Shown here piece after piece: positions 33,340 to 41,145 of a DNA stretch of 64,000 bases. Position numbers and translations under genes: made by a program. Below the pieces are notes generated by a model. It saw only the letters and a program-made list of their open reading frames with translations, was not told where the DNA came from and ran no database searches. The stretch covers positions 1 through 64,000 of the IMG/VR virus record IMGVR_UViG_3300027861_000011. One strand, 5' to 3'. The DNA is from a virus. The stretch's first letter is position 1. Each line of letters starts with the position of its first letter.

Positions 33340-33900
33340 TTATTTTTTATTTATTTTATTAACATATAATTGTATTATTTTATCTTTATCCTCATCCGAT
33401 TTAGTGTGGACCCATAACCATAAATAAGACTTTTCAAAGTCAATGAATTTTTGTTTTTCCATATTTAATAACAACCTTAATGTGCTAACATGTTCTTCCT
33501 TAAGGTTAACCTCAACATTTAATTCATTACCTATTACAGATAAACCAATTAAATCATTTGTATCATAAGCTAATTTAGCTGAATTATATAACCCCAAAAA
33601 CTCATCTGTCTTTATTGAATCAGGGTGGGTTTTTTTCATCACATCTCTAAAAATCTTTTTCATTAATTTTTTAGTTTCTGGTGTTAATTCTTCGTCAGCT
33701 ATTTTTTTAATAACTTTAATATCTTTATTTATTGGTTTTACCTCACTATCCACGTCTGGTTGTTTAACACCACAATTCACCTCTTCAATAAATTTTGATG
33801 TGTATTTATCTATAACCTCTTTTTTATATTCTTCATCTAACTTAAGTAAGTCATATTCCTTAAGTAATTTTTGTATTTCTAATTTCTTTAAAGTGTCCAT
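33340..33900 (-). CDS. J-domain (DnaJ-like) protein
   Basis: A 186-residue protein. Residues about 72-120 look like a J-domain core: a helix KLMKKIFRDVMKKTHPDS with the essential HPD at 92-94, then a second helix FLGLYNSAKLAYDTNDLIGL. The HPD stimulates Hsp70 ATPase in known J proteins. The first 65 residues are charged and helical, and the C-terminal 60 residues are unassigned. J-domain proteins are known in some T4-like and large phages; here it may steer host DnaK during virion assembly or replication. The gene's leader is only three bases beyond a promoter-like element at 33904. Confidence 0.7.
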   Translation of the reverse strand: MDTLKKLEIQKLLKEYDLLKLDEEYKKEVIDKYTSKFIEEVNCGVKQPDVDSEVKPINKDIKVIKKIADEELTPETKKLMKKIFRDVMKKTHPDSIKTDEFLGLYNSAKLAYDTNDLIGLSVIGNELNVEVNLKEEHVSTLRLLLNMEKQKFIDFEKSYLWLWVHTKSDEDKDKIIQLYVNKINKK

Positions 33901-33903
33901 ATT

Positions 33904-33915
33904 CTATAAATATTA
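33904..33915 (-). promoter_or_regulatory. candidate promoter with almost no leader
   Basis: The minus strand reads TAATATTTATAG three bases before ATG at 33900. It carries the TATTTATA core of the recurring element but then GAATATG, so the transcript would be leaderless or nearly so if this element is a -10 type box. Confidence 0.4.
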
Positions 33916-34066
33916 CAATTAAGACTATATAAGTTAGTTTTTAGAAATAATTGTGATAATGACTTTGAAAAATATTATATGTGTTGGGTGTAGGCTATTA
34001 TATATTGATACTTAATTAATGTGGAACCTTACTTATATTATAGAATTAGTTAAAATACTATAGTAA

Positions 34067-34092
34067 TAATTTTAACTTATAAGTTAAAATTA
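34067..34092. promoter_or_regulatory. 26-base perfect palindrome beside a promoter
   Basis: An inverted repeat centred on TTATAA, with core TTTTAACTTATAAGTTAAAA, is perfect over 26 bases. It ends two bases before the promoter-like element at 34094. Its position suits an operator for a dimeric regulator. In such AT-rich DNA shorter palindromes are expected by chance, but a perfect 26-base one much less so. Confidence 0.45.
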
Positions 34093-34093
34093 C

Positions 34094-34109
34094 ATATTTA
34101 TATAATAAA
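34094..34109 (+). promoter_or_regulatory. candidate promoter, ATATTTATATAATAAA
   Basis: A good match to the recurring element (ATATTTAT plus ATAATAAA). It lies 187 bases upstream of the fibre start at 34297, giving a long leader, and abuts a 26-base palindrome. Confidence 0.5.
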
Positions 34110-34296
34110 CATTTACTGTAGTAAATTTAAACATGTTGTAATTAACTTAAGATAGTTTTTATGTTTCGGTAAAATTAAAAAATTATACTAGTAGTAAGGT
34201 AATAGAAAATGTAATAAATAATTACACAATAAAAGATGTTGTGTTGGTGTTTCAACTGGAACATATAAGATAATAATAAGATAAAGATATAAAATA

Positions 34297-37200
34297 ATGG
34301 CTAATAATAAATTAATACTTAGAACCCTTAATAGTCCATGGGTTTATCCTACAACAGATATAACTAAAAATTCAGTTTTAACTCATTCCGATGTAGATAA
34401 TAACTTCATTTATCTTAAGGGTGAAGTAGTGTATACTGCTCAAACTTCTGGTACAGATTTAATACTTAATAAGGTTAATAATTCCAATATGGTAGTTGAC
34501 TTAAGTAGTGTTGGTGCATTCACACATGTATCCGCTGGAACTATCACGCCAACAAACGCTTATGGTAATACAAATCCATCTAATTACTCATCAATACTTG
34601 GTGGGTCTGGTAATACTATGAACGTAACAGGTTATTATGGGGGTGTAATGACATCAATGGTTATTGGTGGTGGTAAAGGAAATACTAATGGTAGTATATA
34701 TTCAAATATTGGTGGTGGTTCAAATAACAATATTGGTGTTGGGATGAATTATGTTTATGGTAATTATACTTATATATACGGTAATTGTGTTATCGGTGGT
34801 GGTTCAAATAATAATATAGATGACCTTGCTATAAATTCTGTAATAGGTGGTGGAGGAAATAACAATATTTCGTTCTTGGGGTCCTATTCTGTAATAGGTG
34901 GTGGTATAAATAATAATATTACTAGTGCTTCTAGTAGTTCATCAATCCTTGGTGGTGAAAATAATAATAATAATCATAAAAATTCACATATAATAGGTTC
35001 TGATATTACATCTGTAAGTACTGATACAACTCACGTTGAAAAGCTTAATATTAAAACGCTTAATGGAACAACAGCAGTTACAGCATTAGGACTTGATGTA
35101 AACGGAATGGTTGTGGATGGGTCTACTTTAGGTGGTGGAGCTGCATTCACACATGTTTCAAGTGGTATAATTACACCAACAAACGCTTATGGTAATGTAA
35201 ATTATTCTGACTACTCATCAATCCTTGGTGGGTATGGTAATTCTATTAGTGGTAGTGGTAACAATAATGGTTCTGTAATTAGTGGTGGTTTTTTAAATAC
35301 TATCTCTTTATTAGGTGGGAATGCTATTATAGGTGGCGGTGTATATAATACAATTAATTCAAGTGGTTCTATAATTGCTGGTGGTCAAAATAACGAAATA
35401 AAAACAAATTCAAGTTTTGTATCAAATATTAGTGGTGGTAAATTCAATTTGATTTATAGTTCTGGAAGTGTTATTGGTGGTGGTGGAAATAATGTTATTG
35501 GGACAAGTTGTTCTTATTCAACAATAGCTGGTGGTTCAAATAATAATATTACTGGTGGTAATAAATGTGTTATAGTTGGTGGTTCAAATAATAATACAAT
35601 TAATTCTTTACAATCTTTTGTCGGTGGTGGTATAAATAATACAGTTAGTGGTTCTTCTTCTTCAATAATAGTTGGTGGTGAAAATAATACTATAGAACCC
35701 CTTTCTTTCAAATCTATAATAGGTGGTGGTGAATTAAATGTTATTACTAGTGCTAGAAAATCTTTTATTGGTGCTGGTGAAAATAATAGTATTAGTGGTG
35801 GTGGTAGTGATGTTTCTCACGTAATTGTTGGTGGTTATGAGAATAAAATTTTATCTTCATCACCTTTCAGTAAAGAAAATAATATTATTGGTGGTAGATT
35901 AAATTTGATTGAAGGTGTTTCTTCTTCTTCAACAATAGTTGGTGGTTCAAATAATAATATTACTGGTGGTACAAGTTCTATCATAGGTGGTGGTCAAACA
36001 AATATAATTAATAGTAGTTTCTCAACAGTTGGTGGTGGGCGTGATAATGTTATTGATGCGTATCATGGATTCATCGGTGGTGGTGATGATAATCATATTG
36101 TTGATGGTGTAAAATCTATTATCGGTGGTGGTGAAAGAAATGAGATTCACGAACCTCACTCATTTATCGGTGGTGGATTATATAATAGAATTCAAACCTC
36201 TAATAGTGGTAATAATAATAGTATCGTTGGTGGCACTGCTAATATTGTTAGTGGTACCTTCTCAACAGTAGGTGGTGGTAAACAAAATAATATAGTAACT
36301 GGATGGTATAATACTATCGCTGGTGGGTTTAATAACACAACTAATCTTGGTGGTAAAAATATCATTGGTGGTGGTGAAAATAATAGTATTAATTATTATT
36401 ATTCATCAATCCTTGGTGGTAAAGATAATACCGTTAGTAGTAGCTATTCAATAATAGGTGGTGGTTATAATAATACTATTACTGGTACTACTGGTACTTC
36501 ATTATACATTACTCATAACTTTATTGGTGGTGGTAGTGATAACATTATAAGTGGTGTTAATTACTCTACTATTGGTGGTGGTTATAATAATGCAAATAAT
36601 GGGCCATATAGTGTTATCGGTGGTGGGCAAAATAATACAATTAATTATTATGGTAGTTACTCATCAATCCTTGGTAGTGATAATACTATAAATCATTCAA
36701 GTTCACATATAATAGGTTCTGAGATTACATCTGTAAGTGCTAATACAACTCACGTTGAAAAGCTTAATATTAAAACGCTTAATGGAACAGCGTTTAATGT
36801 TGGTTTAGGTTTGGATGTTAATGGAATGGTTGTTAGCGGTTCTACTGGTGGTGGTGGTCTTACCATTGACCCTTATTATGATGAGGGTAACGTTAATTCC
36901 GTTACTTGGGATGTGTCAGGTACCTCAACAAATTATGAAGCAACACTTACAGGTGTCACAACACTTAATATATCTAATGTAAGAAATGGTGATTATGGTA
37001 CAATAATAGTATCACAAGATGGGGTTGGTTCACGCACATTGTCTTTTGGGACTGTTAATGGTGGTGGTGGTTTACATAAAGTTATAAATGGTGGAGGTGG
37101 TGTACCGACACTAACAACAAACGCAAACGCAATAGATATACTTTCATTTACGTATAATGGTGTTACGATGTATTGGACAGTAGGTAATGATTATACTTAA
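34297..37200 (+). CDS. tail fibre with YadA-like beta-roll repeats
   Basis: A 967-residue protein. After about 70 residues it consists largely of repeats of the form IxGGGxNNxI (dozens of copies between about 100 and 810), like the left-handed beta-roll of YadA-type adhesin heads, with aligned Asn ladders. Two domains FTHVSxGxITPTNAYGN start the repeat arrays (near 75 and 285), and a duplicated block ends them (near 235 and 805). The final about 115 residues form a different beta domain (DPYYDEGNVNSVTWDVSG, then NGGGGVPTLTTNANAIDILSF) that I recognise from C-termini of phage tail proteins. No cleavage or catalytic motif is visible. Confidence 0.8.
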   Translation: MANNKLILRTLNSPWVYPTTDITKNSVLTHSDVDNNFIYLKGEVVYTAQTSGTDLILNKVNNSNMVVDLSSVGAFTHVSAGTITPTNAYGNTNPSNYSSILGGSGNTMNVTGYYGGVMTSMVIGGGKGNTNGSIYSNIGGGSNNNIGVGMNYVYGNYTYIYGNCVIGGGSNNNIDDLAINSVIGGGGNNNISFLGSYSVIGGGINNNITSASSSSSILGGENNNNNHKNSHIIGSDITSVSTDTTHVEKLNIKTLNGTTAVTALGLDVNGMVVDGSTLGGGAAFTHVSSGIITPTNAYGNVNYSDYSSILGGYGNSISGSGNNNGSVISGGFLNTISLLGGNAIIGGGVYNTINSSGSIIAGGQNNEIKTNSSFVSNISGGKFNLIYSSGSVIGGGGNNVIGTSCSYSTIAGGSNNNITGGNKCVIVGGSNNNTINSLQSFVGGGINNTVSGSSSSIIVGGENNTIEPLSFKSIIGGGELNVITSARKSFIGAGENNSISGGGSDVSHVIVGGYENKILSSSPFSKENNIIGGRLNLIEGVSSSSTIVGGSNNNITGGTSSIIGGGQTNIINSSFSTVGGGRDNVIDAYHGFIGGGDDNHIVDGVKSIIGGGERNEIHEPHSFIGGGLYNRIQTSNSGNNNSIVGGTANIVSGTFSTVGGGKQNNIVTGWYNTIAGGFNNTTNLGGKNIIGGGENNSINYYYSSILGGKDNTVSSSYSIIGGGYNNTITGTTGTSLYITHNFIGGGSDNIISGVNYSTIGGGYNNANNGPYSVIGGGQNNTINYYGSYSSILGSDNTINHSSSHIIGSEITSVSANTTHVEKLNIKTLNGTAFNVGLGLDVNGMVVSGSTGGGGLTIDPYYDEGNVNSVTWDVSGTSTNYEATLTGVTTLNISNVRNGDYGTIIVSQDGVGSRTLSFGTVNGGGGLHKVINGGGGVPTLTTNANAIDILSFTYNGVTMYWTVGNDYT
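34983..36789 (+). repeat. 88-base direct repeats in the fibre gene
   Basis: Bases 34983-35070 and 36702-36789 are near-identical over 88 bases (a few substitutions only), offset by 1719 bases, in frame. They encode the SHIIGSxITSVSxxTTHVEKLN junction after each beta-roll array, so arrays could be exchanged or deleted by recombination at these blocks. Confidence 0.85.
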
Positions 37201-37211
37201 AATTAGTAATT

Positions 37212-39398
37212 ATGAGTAGAGGACAATTTAGGTCAAGAAATAGGGTAGGGGAAACAATGTCGTTCCAAACTAATTCTAGTAGTACATTAAACCCAACGGT
37301 ATTTTTTTTACCTGGTCTTTCTGATAGGGTTTCTTGGGATTTAGGTGAAGGTGGTGAAGGTGGTAGATATGTTGCGGATAATAGTTTATCTTATACCTAT
37401 CCAGATGGTACAACAAAAACCGTTGTATTACGAACAAATAAATTAAGTAATTTGAACTATTTCTCATCAGTTAGTGATAATTTAGTTGGTAATTTAGATA
37501 TGTCTGGATGGGATAATTTAGGTTATTTTAGGGTTACTTATAGCCCATTATTAACTAGTATTACCCATACCACATCAACAGGGGGTAATTATCAAGCTAA
37601 TAATTGTGGTTTAACAGGAAATCATGATGTATCAATGTTATCTGGATTAGGTGGTCTTTTTTATATTAACAATAATTCATCATTAACTAGTATTACTCAT
37701 GGGGCATCAACACAGACATTTGGTAATTATCGAGCTCAGAGTTGTAATTTAACAGGGAACCATGATATGTCAATGGTAACTGGATTAAGTGGGACTTTTT
37801 ATGTTTATTCAAATTCATCATTAACTAGTATTACCCATGGGGCATCAACACAGACACTTAATAATTATAGAGCTAGTTCTTGTAATTTAACAGGGAACCA
37901 TGATATGTCCATGTTACCTGGATTAAGTGGGACTTTTCTTATTGGTGATAACCGAAATTTAACCAGTATTACCCATGCAGCAATAAGTGTATTAGGAATA
38001 CCTACTGGAGCTTTTGGAACACCAATACCAGGACCACCACCACCATCACCACCAACACCATCATTACCACCATGGTCTAGCACGGGAACAACAGATGGAA
38101 CTTCAGTCAGTGGTCTTACGATGACTGGTTTAATAAGCAGTGCTACTGCTGATGTGAGTGTGTGGATTTTATTTGGTATAATTACAGTAACTGTGGACTC
38201 AGTAAATTCTCAAACCTTTGTTGTAGGTGAAACAGTAACAATTCCCTCATATGATTGCGGAGGTTGTGGTGATTCTGAATGGACAGAACCACTCACATAT
38301 GTTCTTGTGGATGCTGATTTTAGTTGGGTTGTCGATACAATACCAGTGTTTAATAATTATAAAGCTAATAATTGTAATTTAACAGGGAACCATGATATGT
38401 CCATGTTATCTGGATTAGGTGGTCTTTTTTATATTAACAATAATTCATCATTAACCAGTATTACCCATACAGCATCAACAGAAGTGTTTAGTGAATATAT
38501 CGCCAATAATTGTGATTTAACAGGAAATCATGATATGTCAATGTTACCTGGTTTAGGTGGGAAGTTTTACATTTATTCTAACCCGTTATTAACTGGTATT
38601 ACCCATACAACATCAACAGAAGTGTTTAGTGAATATTACGCTCATTCTTGTAATTTAACAGGTAATCATGATATTTCCATGTTACCTGGATTAAGTGGGA
38701 GGTTTAGAATACACAGTAATCCATTATTAACTAGTATTACCCATGGGGCATCAACAGAAGTGTTTATTGAATATCAAGCTCAGAGTTGTAATTTAATAGG
38801 AAATCATGATGTATCAATGTTATCTGGATTAGGTGGTTCTTTTTATGTTTATTCTAACCCGTTATTAACTGGTATTACCCATACAACATCAACAGAAGTG
38901 TTTACTGGATATCAAGCTTATGATTGTGATTTAACAGGAAATCATGATATGTCCATGTTACTTGGATTAAGGAACTGGGTACAGCTATACGGTAATTCAG
39001 CATTAACGGGGATAACGTTCCCACTTAGTTTACAAACATTTAGAAATCATTCGGTGGGAGGTAGTATATACAGGGATTACGCATTTAGTTTAAGTGATTG
39101 TGATATGGGTTATTCTAGTTTTTTACCATTATCTGGTGCAACATTAGATGTTAATTATTTTCAAGGGGCGTATATTGATTTAAGTGGTAATAATATGTTA
39201 GCATCAGAAGTTAACCATTATTTATTTGATTTTAATAATTTATCAACAAACCTAAACCCAACTGGGTGGTCTGGTGTTACATTATTTATTGATGGAACTA
39301 ACGCAGCACCAGACTCATTTAGTGGTGGGTATGATGGTATTGCCGCTTTAAGTAGTTTAACGGGTGGGACAAATAATTGGATAATAACAACAAGTTAA
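37212..39398 (+). CDS. LRR-like repeat fibre protein with Pro-rich insert
   Basis: A 728-residue protein with eight copies of a roughly 46-residue repeat, NLTGNHDMSMLxGLGG, a YxxNNSSL strand and TSITHxxSTxxF, giving three copies before and five after an insertion. The pattern recalls leucine-rich (BspA-like) repeats, but the consensus is distinct. The insert of about 120 residues (258-377) interrupts a repeat: it starts with a Pro-rich run (PGPPPPSPPTPSLPP) and contains CGGCGD and a short hydrophobic beta region. The last 110 residues have a different, Asn/Ser-rich beta domain. It follows the previous fibre by 11 bases. A receptor-binding fibre is likely. Confidence 0.72.
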   Translation: MSRGQFRSRNRVGETMSFQTNSSSTLNPTVFFLPGLSDRVSWDLGEGGEGGRYVADNSLSYTYPDGTTKTVVLRTNKLSNLNYFSSVSDNLVGNLDMSGWDNLGYFRVTYSPLLTSITHTTSTGGNYQANNCGLTGNHDVSMLSGLGGLFYINNNSSLTSITHGASTQTFGNYRAQSCNLTGNHDMSMVTGLSGTFYVYSNSSLTSITHGASTQTLNNYRASSCNLTGNHDMSMLPGLSGTFLIGDNRNLTSITHAAISVLGIPTGAFGTPIPGPPPPSPPTPSLPPWSSTGTTDGTSVSGLTMTGLISSATADVSVWILFGIITVTVDSVNSQTFVVGETVTIPSYDCGGCGDSEWTEPLTYVLVDADFSWVVDTIPVFNNYKANNCNLTGNHDMSMLSGLGGLFYINNNSSLTSITHTASTEVFSEYIANNCDLTGNHDMSMLPGLGGKFYIYSNPLLTGITHTTSTEVFSEYYAHSCNLTGNHDISMLPGLSGRFRIHSNPLLTSITHGASTEVFIEYQAQSCNLIGNHDVSMLSGLGGSFYVYSNPLLTGITHTTSTEVFTGYQAYDCDLTGNHDMSMLLGLRNWVQLYGNSALTGITFPLSLQTFRNHSVGGSIYRDYAFSLSDCDMGYSSFLPLSGATLDVNYFQGAYIDLSGNNMLASEVNHYLFDFNNLSTNLNPTGWSGVTLFIDGTNAAPDSFSGGYDGIAALSSLTGGTNNWIITTS

Positions 39399-39424
39399 TA
39401 TATATAACATTATCAATATTATGT

Positions 39425-39440
39425 ATATTTATATAATAAA
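39425..39440 (+). promoter_or_regulatory. candidate promoter, ATATTTATATAATAAA
   Basis: The element lies 22 bases before the start at 39463 and 27 bases after the stop of the preceding fibre. Its match to the consensus is very good, and it is not next to any minus-strand gene, which supports use on the plus strand. Confidence 0.5.
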
Positions 39441-39462
39441 TAATAAATAAAAAAATAATAAT

Positions 39463-39684
39463 ATGAAAATTTTATTTAAATACAGGGCAGAAGGTGGTAG
39501 GGTTATCACAACAAATAACGGTGATGAAAAAATAATGGTAATAAGAACAGGTCCAAGAGGTATTGTTGCTAGAGTTTATGAGAGTCGTCTGATAGTTATT
39601 TGGAGTAAAGAAGATGCTGATAGCCATATCGATGATTCAGAAGATGATTTGATTCAAAAAATAATTGAAGTGTTAAACGTTTAA
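39463..39684 (+). CDS. small hypothetical protein, 73 residues
   Basis: Not recognised. MKILFKYRAEGGRVITT looks like a short beta strand pair, followed by GDEKIMVIRTGPRGIVARVYESRLIVIW, a second sheet with a Gly turn, and an acidic helix (DADSHIDDSEDDLIQKIIEVLNV). The mixture of a small beta fold and an acidic tail is typical of small phage regulatory or host-takeover proteins, but the assignment is open. It has its own promoter-like element. Confidence 0.5.
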   Translation: MKILFKYRAEGGRVITTNNGDEKIMVIRTGPRGIVARVYESRLIVIWSKEDADSHIDDSEDDLIQKIIEVLNV

Positions 39685-39721
39685 TACTTTATATTTTGGT
39701 TTAAAGAGTTATATTTAATAC

Positions 39722-40537
39722 ATGAAAAAAATTAATTTAATAGCTGGAATGCCACGTAGTGGTTCAACATTGTTGTGTAATTTACTTAACATGAATCCAA
39801 AGTTTCACGCAACACCAACGTCCCCAGTAATAGATGTATTACAGAATATTAGAAGTAGTTACTCACATAACATTACTTTTAAGACTCAAGATAGACTCGA
39901 ATTATTTGAGAATATGAGTAAGGGACTTAAAGGATTTATGGATGGTTATTACTTTGATAAAGATATAATCTTCGATAAGAGTAGAGGTTGGGCTAATAAT
40001 CTACCATTACTTGATACTATATTGGAACACACAGATACCAAGATAATATGGACTTATAGAGACCCAGTTGAGGTTGTTAGTAGTATTGAGAAACATTATC
40101 AGAAAACAATTCTCTTAGAAAATTCTGATGAAAATGGTGGTGGAAATTTCTCAACACTTGGTAGTAGAGTGGATAACTTCATTAATGATGGTGGAATTAT
40201 TGCTAGACCAGTATGGCTTTTAAATGATGCTTTTGAAATGGGTTATTCTAATAGAATACTTATTGTACCTTATAATCAATTGACTATTAACACACAAGAG
40301 GTTATGGATAAAATACATGATTTTGTGGGGGAAGAAAGATATCAATACGATAAGAATAATTTTAGTGATTTAAAACAAACTACTAAAGAATTTGATGGGC
40401 TTTATAATTTTAAATTTCCACACTCTATTAAAGAGGGTGAAGTTAAATATGTAAAACATAATATTAATTTACCAGAACATATTATAGAAAAGATTAATCA
40501 TAGGTTCACTTGGATTAACGATTTACTAAAAAGATGA
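39722..40537 (+). CDS. sulfotransferase (distinct lineage)
   Basis: A 271-residue sulfotransferase outside the cassette. The PAPS loop GMPRSGSTLL (9-18) and the 3'-phosphate block TYRDPVEVVSSIEKH (111-125) are clear. The PRSGST form is that of the large marine sulfotransferase group, unlike the PKTGTN/PRCAST or GKTAGT forms of the cassette copies, so this was probably acquired separately. The target could be a glycan, a fibre tyrosine or another acceptor. A partial promoter-like TATATTTAATA precedes ATG. Confidence 0.87.
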   Translation: MKKINLIAGMPRSGSTLLCNLLNMNPKFHATPTSPVIDVLQNIRSSYSHNITFKTQDRLELFENMSKGLKGFMDGYYFDKDIIFDKSRGWANNLPLLDTILEHTDTKIIWTYRDPVEVVSSIEKHYQKTILLENSDENGGGNFSTLGSRVDNFINDGGIIARPVWLLNDAFEMGYSNRILIVPYNQLTINTQEVMDKIHDFVGEERYQYDKNNFSDLKQTTKEFDGLYNFKFPHSIKEGEVKYVKHNINLPEHIIEKINHRFTWINDLLKR

Positions 40538-40551
40538 TATTTATTAATAAA
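40537..40551 (+). promoter_or_regulatory. candidate promoter, ATATTTATTAATAAA
   Basis: ATATTTATTAATAAA begins on the last base of the previous gene's TGA (40535-40537) and ends seven bases before the ATG at 40559. It is a one-base-longer variant of the recurring element. Confidence 0.45.
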
Positions 40552-40558
40552 TAGACTT

Positions 40559-40933
40559 ATGGATTTCAGCATTAATAAAGGTTCAACTTTACCCATTTTA
40601 AAAATGGAGCTAATAAAAGATGGTAGATATACTTATCATGAATTTAATAATATGTTACAGAATAGTAAGGTCTATTTTAGTATGGCTAATATCACCACTG
40701 GAGTTAAGAAGATTGGTAAAAAGTCAGCTATTTGTATTCTTAAGGATGAATATGATGGGTGTAAAGATGAAGAATATTATATAGCTTATCAATTCACATC
40801 TAAAGACACCGCAAAGCCTGGTAGTTACGTTGGTAACTTCACAATTGAATTTCAAGATGGTTCTGGAACACTTGTGGTTCCAATTAGAGAAGAATTATAT
40901 ATTCACGTTCTGGATGGTTCAATAAAAAAATAA
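40559..40933 (+). CDS. virion-type protein, BppU-like N-terminal domain candidate
   Basis: A 124-residue protein MDFSINKGSTLPILKMELIKD...VYFSMANITTG...AYQFTSKDTAKPGSYVGNFTIEFQDGSGTLVVPI. An opening on KGSTLPILKMELI, strands ending in YFSM and YQFT, and a closing GTLVVPI-EELYI resemble the small Ig-like domains that join fibres to baseplates (BppU-like). The block D-CKDEEYYIAYQFT is repeated in proteins of other marine Bacteroidota phages that I recall, but I cannot verify it. A structural role is likely. Confidence 0.55.
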   Translation: MDFSINKGSTLPILKMELIKDGRYTYHEFNNMLQNSKVYFSMANITTGVKKIGKKSAICILKDEYDGCKDEEYYIAYQFTSKDTAKPGSYVGNFTIEFQDGSGTLVVPIREELYIHVLDGSIKK

Positions 40934-41051
40934 TTGTATTTTTATACGTCATTATATGTAATAAAATTACTAAATATGGGTGACAATTAGAATATAAATT
41001 AAATTAAATGAGAATAAAAGTTGCATCTTTAATTTTAAAATGGTATTTTTG

Positions 41052-41075
41052 TTAAGCAATTTGCAAATTGCTTAA
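41052..41075. promoter_or_regulatory. 24-base perfect palindrome upstream of the polymerase
   Basis: A perfect palindrome of 24 bases with core AAGCAATTTGCAAATTGCTT lies 70 bases before the DNA polymerase start. There is no following T tract, so it does not look like a terminator. It could be an operator or a translational operator hairpin in the polymerase leader. Confidence 0.5.
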
Positions 41076-41145
41076 AACACCTATTTTCACCTTACCCCTT
41101 GATTTATAACTTTATTAACAATACTTTTACTAAAAATGTAATAAC

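Larger units (their letters stand above)
33916..34296. other. AT-rich divergent intergenic region, 380 bases
   Basis: No gene is supported. The region contains a 26-base perfect palindrome (34067-34092) beside the promoter-like element of the plus-strand fibre (34094-34109), a smaller hairpin TTTACTGTAGTAAA (34112-34125), and a further weak hairpin ACACAA/TTGTGT near 34226-34246. It separates the divergent J-domain and fibre genes. Confidence 0.6.

Noticed and set aside
33916-34296. Possible gene in the 380-base divergent region
   Set aside because: No frame longer than about 20 codons with a good start is present on either strand; only palindromes and promoter elements were kept.
34297-37200. 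CRISPR-like array of short repeats
   Set aside because: The repeats are degenerate, in frame and encode GG-NN units of a fibre; there are no constant-length unique spacers.
40941-41040. Small peptides before the DNA polymerase
   Set aside because: The frames there are at most 15 codons and lack supporting context.
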